A DNA stretch of 64,000 bases from NCBI GenBank assembly GCA_013306675.1, contig JABLUY010000167.1, positions 23,113-87,112 on the forward strand. Direction: 5' to 3'. Source of the stretch: Thraustochytrium sp. TN22 (Eukaryota; Sar; Bigyra; Thraustochytrida; Thraustochytriidae). A program made the translations under genes and the position numbers. The notes below the pieces were generated by a model. It did not search any database and was not told where the DNA came from. It was given only the letters and a program-made list of their open reading frames with translations. Shown here in pieces: positions 20,807 to 30,300 of this stretch. How positions within the stretch are numbered: position 1 is the stretch's first letter; every line of letters begins with the position of its first letter.

Positions 20807-21860
20807 AGTCCACCGAGACGTGCGTGTAGTTGATGTAGGTGGCTGACACGCCGGCATCGGCACACTCGTCGCAGGTCCACCACGGATTGTCGCCCGGCGG
20901 GAAGGGTACGCACGAGAGGTACCGGCACCAAGAGCACCACTCCTCGGCGTTGACGCCAAAGTACAGCACGAAGAGCGAGGCAACGAAGATGGACGGTGTG
21001 AGCAGCATCGAGAGAGCCTGCAGCACGGTCTGGTAGCTCTTGCGCTCCTTGAGCTCGCCCCAGCGCGTGTACCGGTTAGCCACCAGCACGCCGAAGCCAA
21101 CCAGCACGCCCGTGATGAAGCCCGCGATGTGCGCGAAGTTGTCCAGGTACGGCATGAGTCCCAACATGAGGTTCACGGCCGTCGCCAGCACGAGCTGCGT
21201 CACCACGATGCAGTGCTGCCCGCGGTAAAGCGACCAGTTCAGGACAATCTCGCTCCACGCGCTGCCAAAGAGCGCGAAGATGGCGCCCGAGGCGCCCACG
21301 CCCACCGTGACCGGGCTCAGGATCGCGCTCCACACCACCCCTTCGACGCCGCCCAGCAAAATGATGAGCGCCGCCGCCACGCTGCCGAACTGCCGCTCCA
21401 GCGGGAAACCAATCTGCCACAACGCAAACATGTTGAACAGGTAGTGCAGCACGCCAGCGTGCAGAAAGATGGGCGCGATCAGCCGGTACCACTCGCCCTC
21501 CAGGATGAGGTCGCCGCGCTTCGCGCCCAGTTCCAGCAGTGTGCTCACCGAGACGCCCACCGTCGGGTTCACCGACATGGCCTCCACCTTCCACCCGTTC
21601 ACGGCGAACTCCACCACGAGCATCACCGTGCACACCACCCAGAGCGTCGCGCAAACCACGGGCCGCCCTGACTTGAGCAAGGTCGCCTCCGACTTGTCCT
21701 TCTCCAGGTGAAACGAGCCGTACGAGGACGCCGCGCGCACCAGCCTCCGGAACCGCGTCGGGCTCGCGACGCCCGCCTCATTCGCGCCCGCGCCGCCCGC
21801 CGCCTCCTCGCGCGCGGGCGTCGCGGGCCGCAGCTCGGGCCGCAGCTCCTCCACGGGCAT
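20715..21860 (-). CDS. Rhomboid-family intramembrane serine protease
   Basis: 381 residues from an ATG. After a charged cytosolic N-terminus (about 65 residues), membrane segments start near residue 66. The family signatures are present: EWYRLIAPIFLHAGVLHYLF with the H-x4-H-x3-N pattern (His133, His138, Asn142), the GASG active-site loop with Ser190, and the partner histidine in NFAHIAG (His243). The Ser-His dyad therefore looks intact and the enzyme should cleave membrane-spanning substrates within the bilayer. After the rhomboid core and a final hydrophobic segment there is an unusual Cys/Trp-rich tail of about 65 residues (EEWCSWCRYLSC to LCQQVC) with possible N-glycosylation sites (NYT, NVT), probably lumenal and disulfide-bonded. 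The stop overlaps the tandem duplication described separately. Confidence 0.93.
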   Translation of the reverse strand: MPVEELRPELRPATPAREEAAGGAGANEAGVASPTRFRRLVRAASSYGSFHLEKDKSEATLLKSGRPVVCATLWVVCTVMLVVEFAVNGWKVEAMSVNPTVGVSVSTLLELGAKRGDLILEGEWYRLIAPIFLHAGVLHYLFNMFALWQIGFPLERQFGSVAAALIILLGGVEGVVWSAILSPVTVGVGASGAIFALFGSAWSEIVLNWSLYRGQHCIVVTQLVLATAVNLMLGLMPYLDNFAHIAGFITGVLVGFGVLVANRYTRWGELKERKSYQTVLQALSMLLTPSIFVASLFVLYFGVNAEEWCSWCRYLSCVPFPPGDNPWWTCDECADAGVSATYINYTHVSVDCPSGTEVNVTAPDGLADDSSLLVQLCQQVC

Positions 21861-21883
21861 GGCGCCGCCTGCGCAGCGAGGGA

Positions 21884-21914
<31 letters not shown>

Positions 21915-22623
21915 CGCGTCCGAGTCCGCCTCGCCCTCCTTCGCTCGCGCGCCGCGCCGCGCCGCGCCTCGACCGGGCTGCGAGTCTGCGGCTGGGCTTG
22001 CTTGGTCTCTTCGCCGCGGGACTGCGAGTCCGGGTCGGAGCGCTCGTCAGTCTCGGGCAGGGAGGCGGTCTTCCCGCTCCCGCGGCGCGCCGGCCCGGGT
22101 CCGCGCCGGCCGCCGCCTGCTCCGGCCGGTCTGCGCCTCGCACCGGACCCGGGGCGGCCGCCGGGCCGGCTCGCCAGTTCTCCGCTCTCCCAGACGATGC
22201 GGAGACCAGAACTCGCTCAGGCAGGGAGGGCCGGCCGGCGCCCGAGAGCGCAACGGGCTGGCTAGCTAGCGCCTGCCTGCCTGCCCGCCCGGGCCTGCCT
22301 GCCTGCCTGCCTGCCTGCCTGCGTTGGGCGCGCAACGAATCGATCGCCCGCTTGCGAGAGGGGGGCCATCTTGGTCCATCTTGGTCCAGGCTGACACTCA
22401 CTCACTGGTCAGTGGGCGAGGGAAAGTCCACCTCACTCAGACGCGGCTACACTTTACTTGTTACAGACAACTTGAAAGGCGCTGCTGCAAAAGCAGCGCG
22501 AGCGACGCAGCGGGCCAGCGGCAGCGCCTTGCCAAGTGACGGACGAGGCGTTGTTCTCTTGGACCCCTCCGTGGCGGTTTCCCGTCGGCCCGCCAGCTGG
22601 AACGGCCTTGCACGTGAGCGTAG
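21861..22623. other. Intergenic region with TGCC repeats
   Basis: About 760 bases. Two blocks of tandem TGCC tetranucleotides lie at roughly 21889-21915 and 22269-22322, with short direct repeats such as ccatcttggtcc (about 22365-22388) between the blocks and the acyl-ligase gene's end. It should contain the rhomboid gene's promoter. No coding frame is convincing. Confidence 0.5.
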
Positions 22624-25600
22624 CTAACTTAGCACGATCCCGTCGTCTTGAGGCGTGATGCTGTGCTTGGTGAGCGCTCCCGGATTGACATCGGCTTTGG
22701 TCCGGGCAGCTTGTGGCGCGCATGTGCGCGGGGCGATCGACGCTCGAGGTCCGACGCGGCCATTGCAAAGGCAAACAGCACCAGGCTGCAGCAACGATTG
22801 CGGCCCGATCCGCGAGGGGCCGAGCTCGAAGGCGCCATTCGTGAACTGGTGCGCCGTAAAGTAGACGCTCGTGTCCACGATCGCACCCTCGCCCGCCGTC
22901 AAGAGCTGGTGCTCGCGGAGCCTGCTCGAGTTGAGCACAGCGCCCTGGCCCACGCGAGCCCCCATGAAGCGCGCGTGCATGTTGTACAGCGGGCTCGCGT
23001 GGAGGACAGGAAGCAGAAGGTCCTCAAAGAAACCTGTAAAGTTCTGGTACATGCAGTACATGCTGCCTCGCGTAGGCACCGCGCGGAGCTCATGCGACAC
23101 GCCGAGAACGCCGAGCGCCACCACACGCTGCGGCACCATGGCCAGCCCGAGCATCGCGAGCCACAGGCTGACGGCCACCAACACAATGGCCGCATCGCGC
23201 TGCACCCCGGCATCGTAGAGCACAAAGGAGGCGAACTCGTAGGCCGGGATCAGCGAGACCACCGCGAGGACCAGCACAGCACCTCGCAGAAGGAGCAAGA
23301 GAACCTCTTCGCCGACGCCCCAGAGTCCGGGCGGGTCCGCGTCCTCGGCAGCCAGCGCAAAGGTAGCGCCGCGGAACTTGCGGTGGCCCGACGGCAGCAC
23401 CTCGTCCCTGTCGAGCGCGCTGAGCATAGCCAGGCTCGAGCGCGGCCGGAGCTCGCTCCCAAACCCGAGCGTCGCAAACACGCCGGCCTCGGACTGCGCA
23501 CCAATGCTCACCCGCGCGAGCTGGCCGTCCGATTCGGTCTCCACGAAGATGAGACTGGCCATCGACTTGTCGCCCATGCAGATGAGGTCCGCGTTGGACG
23601 GCGAGACCCAGCACACGGTCGTCGTGAAGGTATCGCGACCGATCGAGGCGCCCAGCGCGCGCAGGTACCACAGCACGACGCGCGTCTCCTCGAGCCACGT
23701 CAGCCAGGTGGCGTACACCAGACCGAAGAGGTAGTCCGCGGCCCAGTGGCGCAGGTCACGCAGCGCACCTGGCCAGACCTCACCCGGACGTAAACGTCCC
23801 ACGAGGACCCACTTGGCGGCGACCGCAACGAGGGACATGACAAAGCCCGTCACGAAGAAGGACGAGGCCCAGAACGCAAGCTCGGCGTAGCGGAAGCCCG
23901 ACGGGTAGCCGCAAGCGTCCCAGATGAGCAGGTTCACCACGCTCGCCGCGAAGTAGATCTGCAAGATCATGCACATGATGACGAGCTTGGCGATGAGATC
24001 GACGACGCTGCTGCTCGCTCGAGACGCAGACACGACGCCCACGCCGTCCGCAGCGTCCACCGCCTCGCCTTCACTGGCCACACGCAGCGGCTCCAGCTGC
24101 GCGCCATCGGCGAGCGAGGCGCCAAGCATCACCACGGCCCCGGCCCGGACCTGGCTCCCGGCACCGAGACGCACGCGCCGGAAGCGGAGCGTGCGCTCTC
24201 GGGCGTCAAAGGCGCGGCAAACGACGCTGCCTTTCACGATCGCGTCTGCGCCGATCGACACGAGGTCCAGGTCCCGCAGCAGCGTCTTGAGCTTGGCGCT
24301 GAGCGCGACGCGCCCGCCCATGAGGATGTAGAACACGTTGAGCAGCGGCGTGTCGACGAGCCAGCGGCCCACCGCATTCTCCCACATGTGCATGAGGCGG
24401 TCGACGAGCCACCAGCGCAAGTACGGCAGCGAGCCGATGGCGACCTCCCGGGGCGCCAAGCGCCAGAGCAGCAGCCACTTGGTCGCGAGAACGAGCAGGG
24501 AGAAGCTGACCATCCAGACCGGGATGACCAGGGGCACGAGCACGCCCATCATGGACGCGGTGTCGGTGACCCGGTAATAGACCCAGGGCTCGCCCAGGTC
24601 GCTCTCGAAGCGCACCCAGTACCCAAAGTGGTAGGCGGGCAGAATGGCAGCGGTCATCTCAAAGAAGATGAGCCAGACACCGAGAAACTGCAGCAGCCCG
24701 GCCAGGCCAGTGGGCAAAGCATGCCCGCCGATGAGGGGAAGCTTCTCGAGAACTTGAAACGAAGCTGCGCTCTTGGCTCCGATCGCCTCGACGATGGCAC
24801 GGACGCTGCGGTGCGTAGCGATGAAGTCCGCCTCGAGGGCGTCTGCATCACTCAGTAGCAATTCCACGAGCGCGTTCACCTCGACCATGGCGAGCGAGCT
24901 CATGCCGGCGTCGAAGAGGTCGTCGTCCGCCTCAAGAGCAGGGCACCCGAGGCTTTGCCGCGCCCTTGTCAGTAGCCACTCGATGCGCGCGTCAAGACCC
25001 TCGGGCATCTCCTCGTCCTCCGTCTCGTCGCTCGTCGTGACCGCCTGGGCCGCGCCGGCCGGGGCCGCGCCGGCCTGCGCGACCACGGCGAGCTGGTCCT
25101 GCAAGAAGGCGTCGCGCGCGGCACGACGACGGATCTTGCCACTCGTTGTCTTGGGCACGGTGCGCGGCCTGATGAGCACCACCTTGGCTGGAGAGAAGCC
25201 ATGATCGCACGTCACTGCTGCACGGACGGCCTCCGCGACCTGCACAGCGTTCGGCAGCTTGGCGTCACGCACCTCCGCCACCACCACCACGTCCTCGGTG
25301 TGCTCAAGGCAAAAGACAGCACAGCACCCGGGGCGAATGGCCGCGCTGCAGGCGTCGACGGTGGACTCCACGTCCTGCGGGAAGATATTGCGCCCGCGCA
25401 CGATGAACATGTCCTTGATGCGGCCGCACACGAAGACCTCTCCCTGCAGCAAAAAGCCCATGTCCCCCGTGCGCAAATACCGCCTTCCGTCCGGCACAGC
25501 CAGCTCTGCATTGAGTACTTGAGCCGACAGATCGGGTCGCCGCAGGTAAGCGTCCACCTTGGAAGGGCCGGCAGCCCAAATCTCGCCCACGCAGCCCTCT

Positions 25601-26781
25601 TCAACCGGCTCCCGTGAGTCCGGGTGCACGCAGAGCAGCGTGATGCCCGGGCCCGACCGCCCGTTGCTGACGAGCGTGAGACCGCCGCTCTGCTCTTCCA
25701 TCTCCTCTTCCACACGCCTTCCTGGCTGAAGCTCGAAGCCGGCGCGCAGATGGACGGCGCGTGGGCCCTTGGGGGGCTGGTGCGTCGAGAGGAGCATCAC
25801 GCTCTCCGCCAGCCCATACGTGGGGTCCATATACTCCATGCGCACGCCCTGCGCAGCGAATGCGTCCACGAAGTGGCGCAGCGTCTCCATGCGCACCGGC
25901 TCGGCGCCAGGCGAATAGCGCGTGCAGGTGCTGAGATCTAGGGTCGCGCGTTTGGCAGGCGGAACCTTGCGCACCACCAGCTCCAACGCGAAGCTCGGAC
26001 CGCAAGTCATGGTCGCGCGGTACTTGGAGATGGTCTCGAGCCAGAGCACCGGATTGCGCAAGAATGCTGCTGGCGAGAACTGCACGGTCGACGCGCCCGC
26101 GGTGATGGCGCTCAGTGTGCACCCAACGAGACCCATGTCGTGGTAAAACGGCACCCAGCTCACGCCTCGAGTCGCCTCATGGATGCCCATTGCCGTGCAG
26201 ATGCTGAACATGTTCGCGTCAAGGTTGCCGTGCGTCACACAGACGCCTTTCGGGTCGCCTGTGCTGCCGCTCGAGAACTGCACAAATGCGATTGTCTCTG
26301 GGTCCGGCACGTGATGCAGGCCTACGCTTGCAGAAGGCTTGGCTTTGCACACATCGTGCCATTTGAGTCCCGCTGGGAACTTGCTCGCCCCGATAAGGAG
26401 GCGGCGAGCGCGCAGGAGAGGCGTGTGCGAAAGCACGTGCGTGAGCTGCGACACCTCGACCGCCTTGGCGAGCTTGGCGAGTCCCGGCTTGGCGTTGTTC
26501 GGATCCGGCGGATACACTGGCACGGCCACGAAGCCGCCCAGAAGGCAGGCCATCATGGCCAAGATGAAGTCGGTCCCCGGGAAGAAGACCAGCAGCACCA
26601 TGTCGCCACGCCTCACGCCCCAGGACCGCTCCATGATGTTCACAATTCCCAGCGCCCCGGCGACGAGCCCTCGACGAGTCAGCACCGACGCCTCTTTGCC
26701 CTTGTCATCCAGCCAGGTGAAGAGCCTTTTGTCTGGCTGCTCATGCGCCAGCCGCACGGCGTTCTCGCAGAAGGTCCCCAT
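22624..26781 (-). CDS. Acyl-AMP ligase, carrier protein and Pls-like membrane tail, copy 1
   Basis: 1,385 residues from the ATG that aligns with copy 3's start (MGTFCENAV versus MAKSICENAV); an upstream TTG was rejected. Residues 1-580 are a fatty-acyl-AMP-ligase-type adenylation domain: QFSSGSTGDPKG (168-179), WVPFYHDMGL, PTYGLAES, YLRTGDMGF, GRIKDMFIVRGRN and KTTSGKIRRR. A carrier domain follows (DDLFDAGMSSLAMVE) with the phosphopantetheine serine at Ser629. The C-terminal 690 or so residues hold three repeats of two membrane helices plus a hexapeptide/left-handed-beta-helix-like soluble domain. That layout, six membrane segments around three tandem soluble domains, is that of the bacterial epsilon-poly-L-lysine synthetase tail (NRPS terminal domain). 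Inferred job: activate a fatty acid, load it on the carrier and transfer it at a membrane to an unknown acceptor. Its C-terminal half is nearly identical to copy 2. Confidence 0.9.
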   Translation of the reverse strand: MGTFCENAVRLAHEQPDKRLFTWLDDKGKEASVLTRRGLVAGALGIVNIMERSWGVRRGDMVLLVFFPGTDFILAMMACLLGGFVAVPVYPPDPNNAKPGLAKLAKAVEVSQLTHVLSHTPLLRARRLLIGASKFPAGLKWHDVCKAKPSASVGLHHVPDPETIAFVQFSSGSTGDPKGVCVTHGNLDANMFSICTAMGIHEATRGVSWVPFYHDMGLVGCTLSAITAGASTVQFSPAAFLRNPVLWLETISKYRATMTCGPSFALELVVRKVPPAKRATLDLSTCTRYSPGAEPVRMETLRHFVDAFAAQGVRMEYMDPTYGLAESVMLLSTHQPPKGPRAVHLRAGFELQPGRRVEEEMEEQSGGLTLVSNGRSGPGITLLCVHPDSREPVEEGCVGEIWAAGPSKVDAYLRRPDLSAQVLNAELAVPDGRRYLRTGDMGFLLQGEVFVCGRIKDMFIVRGRNIFPQDVESTVDACSAAIRPGCCAVFCLEHTEDVVVVAEVRDAKLPNAVQVAEAVRAAVTCDHGFSPAKVVLIRPRTVPKTTSGKIRRRAARDAFLQDQLAVVAQAGAAPAGAAQAVTTSDETEDEEMPEGLDARIEWLLTRARQSLGCPALEADDDLFDAGMSSLAMVEVNALVELLLSDADALEADFIATHRSVRAIVEAIGAKSAASFQVLEKLPLIGGHALPTGLAGLLQFLGVWLIFFEMTAAILPAYHFGYWVRFESDLGEPWVYYRVTDTASMMGVLVPLVIPVWMVSFSLLVLATKWLLLWRLAPREVAIGSLPYLRWWLVDRLMHMWENAVGRWLVDTPLLNVFYILMGGRVALSAKLKTLLRDLDLVSIGADAIVKGSVVCRAFDARERTLRFRRVRLGAGSQVRAGAVVMLGASLADGAQLEPLRVASEGEAVDAADGVGVVSASRASSSVVDLIAKLVIMCMILQIYFAASVVNLLIWDACGYPSGFRYAELAFWASSFFVTGFVMSLVAVAAKWVLVGRLRPGEVWPGALRDLRHWAADYLFGLVYATWLTWLEETRVVLWYLRALGASIGRDTFTTTVCWVSPSNADLICMGDKSMASLIFVETESDGQLARVSIGAQSEAGVFATLGFGSELRPRSSLAMLSALDRDEVLPSGHRKFRGATFALAAEDADPPGLWGVGEEVLLLLLRGAVLVLAVVSLIPAYEFASFVLYDAGVQRDAAIVLVAVSLWLAMLGLAMVPQRVVALGVLGVSHELRAVPTRGSMYCMYQNFTGFFEDLLLPVLHASPLYNMHARFMGARVGQGAVLNSSRLREHQLLTAGEGAIVDTSVYFTAHQFTNGAFELGPSRIGPQSLLQPGAVCLCNGRVGPRASIAPRTCAPQAARTKADVNPGALTKHSITPQDDGIVLS
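22700..24690 (-). repeat. Conversion-like tract shared with copy 2 (left member)
   Basis: This stretch matches 27454-29444 at about 99%, with a constant offset of 4,754 bases and no indels; I counted about 17 substitutions by eye, most of them silent. It covers the membrane/beta-helix tail of the protein and stops abruptly at the carrier-to-membrane junction, beyond which the two genes are clearly diverged. Confidence 0.9.
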
Positions 26782-27359
26782 AATGATGTTGCAGTGCAGC
26801 GCGCGCAGTGCGGCCTTTCGCAAGCCCTTCTCGCCAACGCCGCACAAGACCTGCCTGCCGCCGAGGGGTGGGGGCGGGGGCGCGAGGGAGGACGTTAGGG
26901 TCGCCGTAGCGCGGCCCGCGGCCTTCGCGTTAGGCTCTCAGCGCTCTCACGCTCTCTGTGTTGTAGTTTTGCGAGACGCGCGCAACCACTCGCGCGCCGC
27001 ACGCGCCGCACAGCCTGCGCGCCCTTGCTGGCGCCCGCTGCGCCCCCGCTCGCCCGTCACGGCCCGTGTCCTTCTCGCGGCGCGCACGTGGCACTGGCGG
27101 TGCCGCGATGCGCTGCGATGCGCCGCGATGCGCCGCGGAGGTGCCTTTCCTGTCCAGAGTAATTCAATTATGGTTTGATTACCTCCCGAGTCCTGTCACT
27201 CTGCCCCCCCCATTGGTGGGCCGGCGGGGGCGGGCGGGGCCCCTGGGCCTCGTCCAGCCAAGTGACCTACTAGTACACCGGGTACTACGGGCCGGTAGTA
27301 AGTTACACCCCGGCGGCCCCACTACTGCAGCCTGCAGGGAGTGCAGGCGCCCCCAGATC
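26782..27359. other. Intergenic region between acyl-ligase copies 1 and 2
   Basis: About 580 bases of promoter and 3' flank. It includes a G-rich tract (ggggtgggggcgggggcg around 26865-26882), a small AT-rich island (gtaattcaattatggtttga, about 27159-27178) and C-rich runs. No gene is visible. Confidence 0.5.
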
Positions 27360-30300
27360 TCATACCTGCGCGAGCTCGTCAGCTTGGGGTACCTTGCTCA
27401 GGCTGTGCTTGGTGAGCGCTTCCGAATTGCCAGTGATGATGACATCGGCTTCAGCCCGGGCAGCTTGTGGCGCGCACGTGCGCGGGGCGATCGACGCTCG
27501 AGGTCCGACGCGGCCATGGCAAAGGCAAACAGCACCAGGCTGCAGCAACGATTGCGGCCCGATCCGCGAGGGGCCGAGCTCGAAGGCGCCATTCGTGAAC
27601 TGGTGCGCCGTAAAGTAAACGCTCGTGTCCACGATCGCACCCTCGCCCGCCGTTAAGAGCTGGTGCTCGCGGAGCCTGCTCGAGTTGAGCACGGCGCCCT
27701 GGCCCACGCGAGCCCCCATGAAGCGCGCGTGCATGTTGTACAGCGGGCTCGCATGGAGGACAGGAAGCAGAAGGTCTTCAAAGAAACCTGTAAAGTTCTG
27801 GTACATGCAGTACATGCTGCCTCGCGTAGGCACCGCGCGGAGCTCATGCGACACGCCGAGAACGCCGAGCGCCACCACACGCTGCGGCACCATGGCCAGC
27901 CCGAGCATCGCGAGCCACAGGCTGACGGCCACCAACACAATGGCCGCATCGCGCTGCATCCCGGCATCGTAGAGCACAAAGGAGGCGAACTCGTAGGCCG
28001 GGATCAGCGAGACCACCGCGAGGACCAGCACAGCACCTCGCAGAAGGAGCAAGAGAACCTCTTCGCCGACGCCCCAGAGTCCGGGCGGGTCCGCGTCCTC
28101 GGCAGCCAGCGCAAAGGTAGCGCCGCGGAACTTGCGGTGGCCCGACGGCAGCACCTCGTCCCTGTCGAGCGCGCTGAGCATAGCCAGGCTCGAGCGCGGC
28201 CGGAGCTCGCTCCCAAACCCGAGCGTCGCAAACACGCCGGCCTCGGACTGCGCACCAATGCTCACCCGCGCGAGCTGGCCGTCCGATTCGGTCTCCACGA
28301 AGATGAGACTGGCCATTGACTTGTCGCCCATGCAGATGAGGTCCGCGTTGGACGGCGAGACCCAGCACACGGTCGTCGTGAAGGTATCGCGACCGATCGA
28401 GGCGCCCAGCGCGCGCAGGTACCACAGCACAACGCGCGTCTCCTCGAGCCACGTCAGCCAGGTGGCGTACACCAGACCGAAGAGGTAGTCCGCGGCCCAG
28501 TGGCGCAGGTCACGCAGCGCACCTGGCCAGACCTCACCCGGACGTAAACGTCCCACGAGGACCCACTTGGCGGCGACCGCAACGAGGGACATGACAAAGC
28601 CCGTCACGAAGAAGGACGAGGCCCAGAACGCAAGCTCGGCGTAGCGGAAGCCCGACGGGTAGCCGCAAGCGTCCCAGATGAGCAGGTTCACCACGCTCGC
28701 CGCGAAGTAGATCTGCAAGATCATGCACATGATGGCGAGCTTGGCGATGAGATCGACGACGCTGCTGCTCGCTCGAGACGCAGACACGACGCCCACGCCG
28801 TCCGCAGCGTCCACCGCCTCGCCTTCACTGGCCACACGCAGCGGCTCCAGCTGCGCGCCATCGGCGAGCGAGGCGCCCAGCATCACCACGGCCCCGGCCC
28901 GGACCTGGCTCCCGGCACCGAGACGCACGCGCCGGAAGCGGAGCGTGCGCTCTCGGGCGTCAAAGGCGCGGCAAACGACGCTGCCTTTCACGATCGCGTC
29001 TGCGCCGATCGACACGAGGTCCAGGTCCCGCAGCAGCGTCTTGAGCTTGGCGCTGAGCGCGACGCGCCCGCCCATGAGGATGTAGAACACGTTGAGCAGC
29101 GGCGTGTCGACGAGCCAGCGGCCCACCGCATTCTCCCACATGTGCATGAGGCGGTCGACGAGCCACCAGCGCAAGTACGGCAGCGAGCCGATGGCGACCT
29201 CCCGGGGCGCCAAGCGCCAGAGCAGCAGCCACTTGGTCGCGAGAACGAGCAGGGAGAAGCTGACCATCCAGACCGGGATGACCAGGGGCACGAGCACGCC
29301 CATCATGGACGCGGTGTCAGTGACCCGGTAGTAGACCCAGGGCTCACCCAGGTCGCTCTCGAAGCGCACCCAGTACCCAAAGTGGTAGGCGGGCAGAATG
29401 GCAGCGGTCATCTCGAAGAAGATGAGCCAGACACCAAGAAACTGTAAAAAGGTTGCGACCAATGCAGGCAGCTCGCAGCCTGAGGCACGCGGCACCGGGT
29501 CAAGTGTTGGATTTCCGCCGCGTCTCGTCTCGATGGCCTCCGCGAGGAGGCGCACCGTACGGTGCGTGGCCAAGAAGTCTGACTCGAGCGCGTTCTCGGC
29601 AGCGCCAAGAAGGGAGTCCACATGTGCTGCTACCTCAACCATGGCGAGCGAGCTCATGCCGGCGTCGAAGAGGTCGTCGTCCTCGCCGAGCGCGGCATTG
29701 CCAAGACTCTGGCGCGCCTGGACGAGGAGCCACCGTCGCCGAGCCTCGGGGTCATCCTCAATGTGTTTGATCGCAGCGACCTTGCTCGTGCTGGCACCGC
29801 GGCCGCCGCACTGGGCCACAACAGCAAGCCCACCACGCATAAAGGCGTCGCGCGTCTCGCGGCGGCGGATCTTGCCACTCGTCGTCTTGGGAATCGACCG
29901 CGGTCTGATGAGCAGAACCGCGAAAGGCGAGAAACCATGGTCTCGCGCCACAGCGCCGCGCACCGTGTCTGCGAGCTTCGACGCGTCCTTGAGCGAGGGA
30001 TCGCGGACCTCAGCCACAACGACGACATCCTCAGAGTGCTCCAGACAGAAGGCAGCGCAGCAGCCGGGACGAATGGATGCACTGCAAGCATCGACGCTGG
30101 CCTCCACATCCTGAGGGAAAACATTGCGCCCGCGTACAATGAGCATGTCTTTGAGGCGGCCACAAACGAAGACTTCGCCCTGGTGCACAAAGCCCATGTC
30201 ACCGGTGCGCAAATACGTCTGGCCGTCCGGCTCCGCGAGCTGCGCGTTGAGCTGAGTCGCGGAAAGATCTGGCCGGCTCATGTAGGCGCAAACCTTGGAA

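Noticed and set aside
22648-23793. Plus-strand frames opposite the acyl-ligase genes, repeated at about 27.6 and 32.4 kb
   Set aside because: They recur only because the sense genes are paralogues; composition is Arg/His-rich and no domain is seen.
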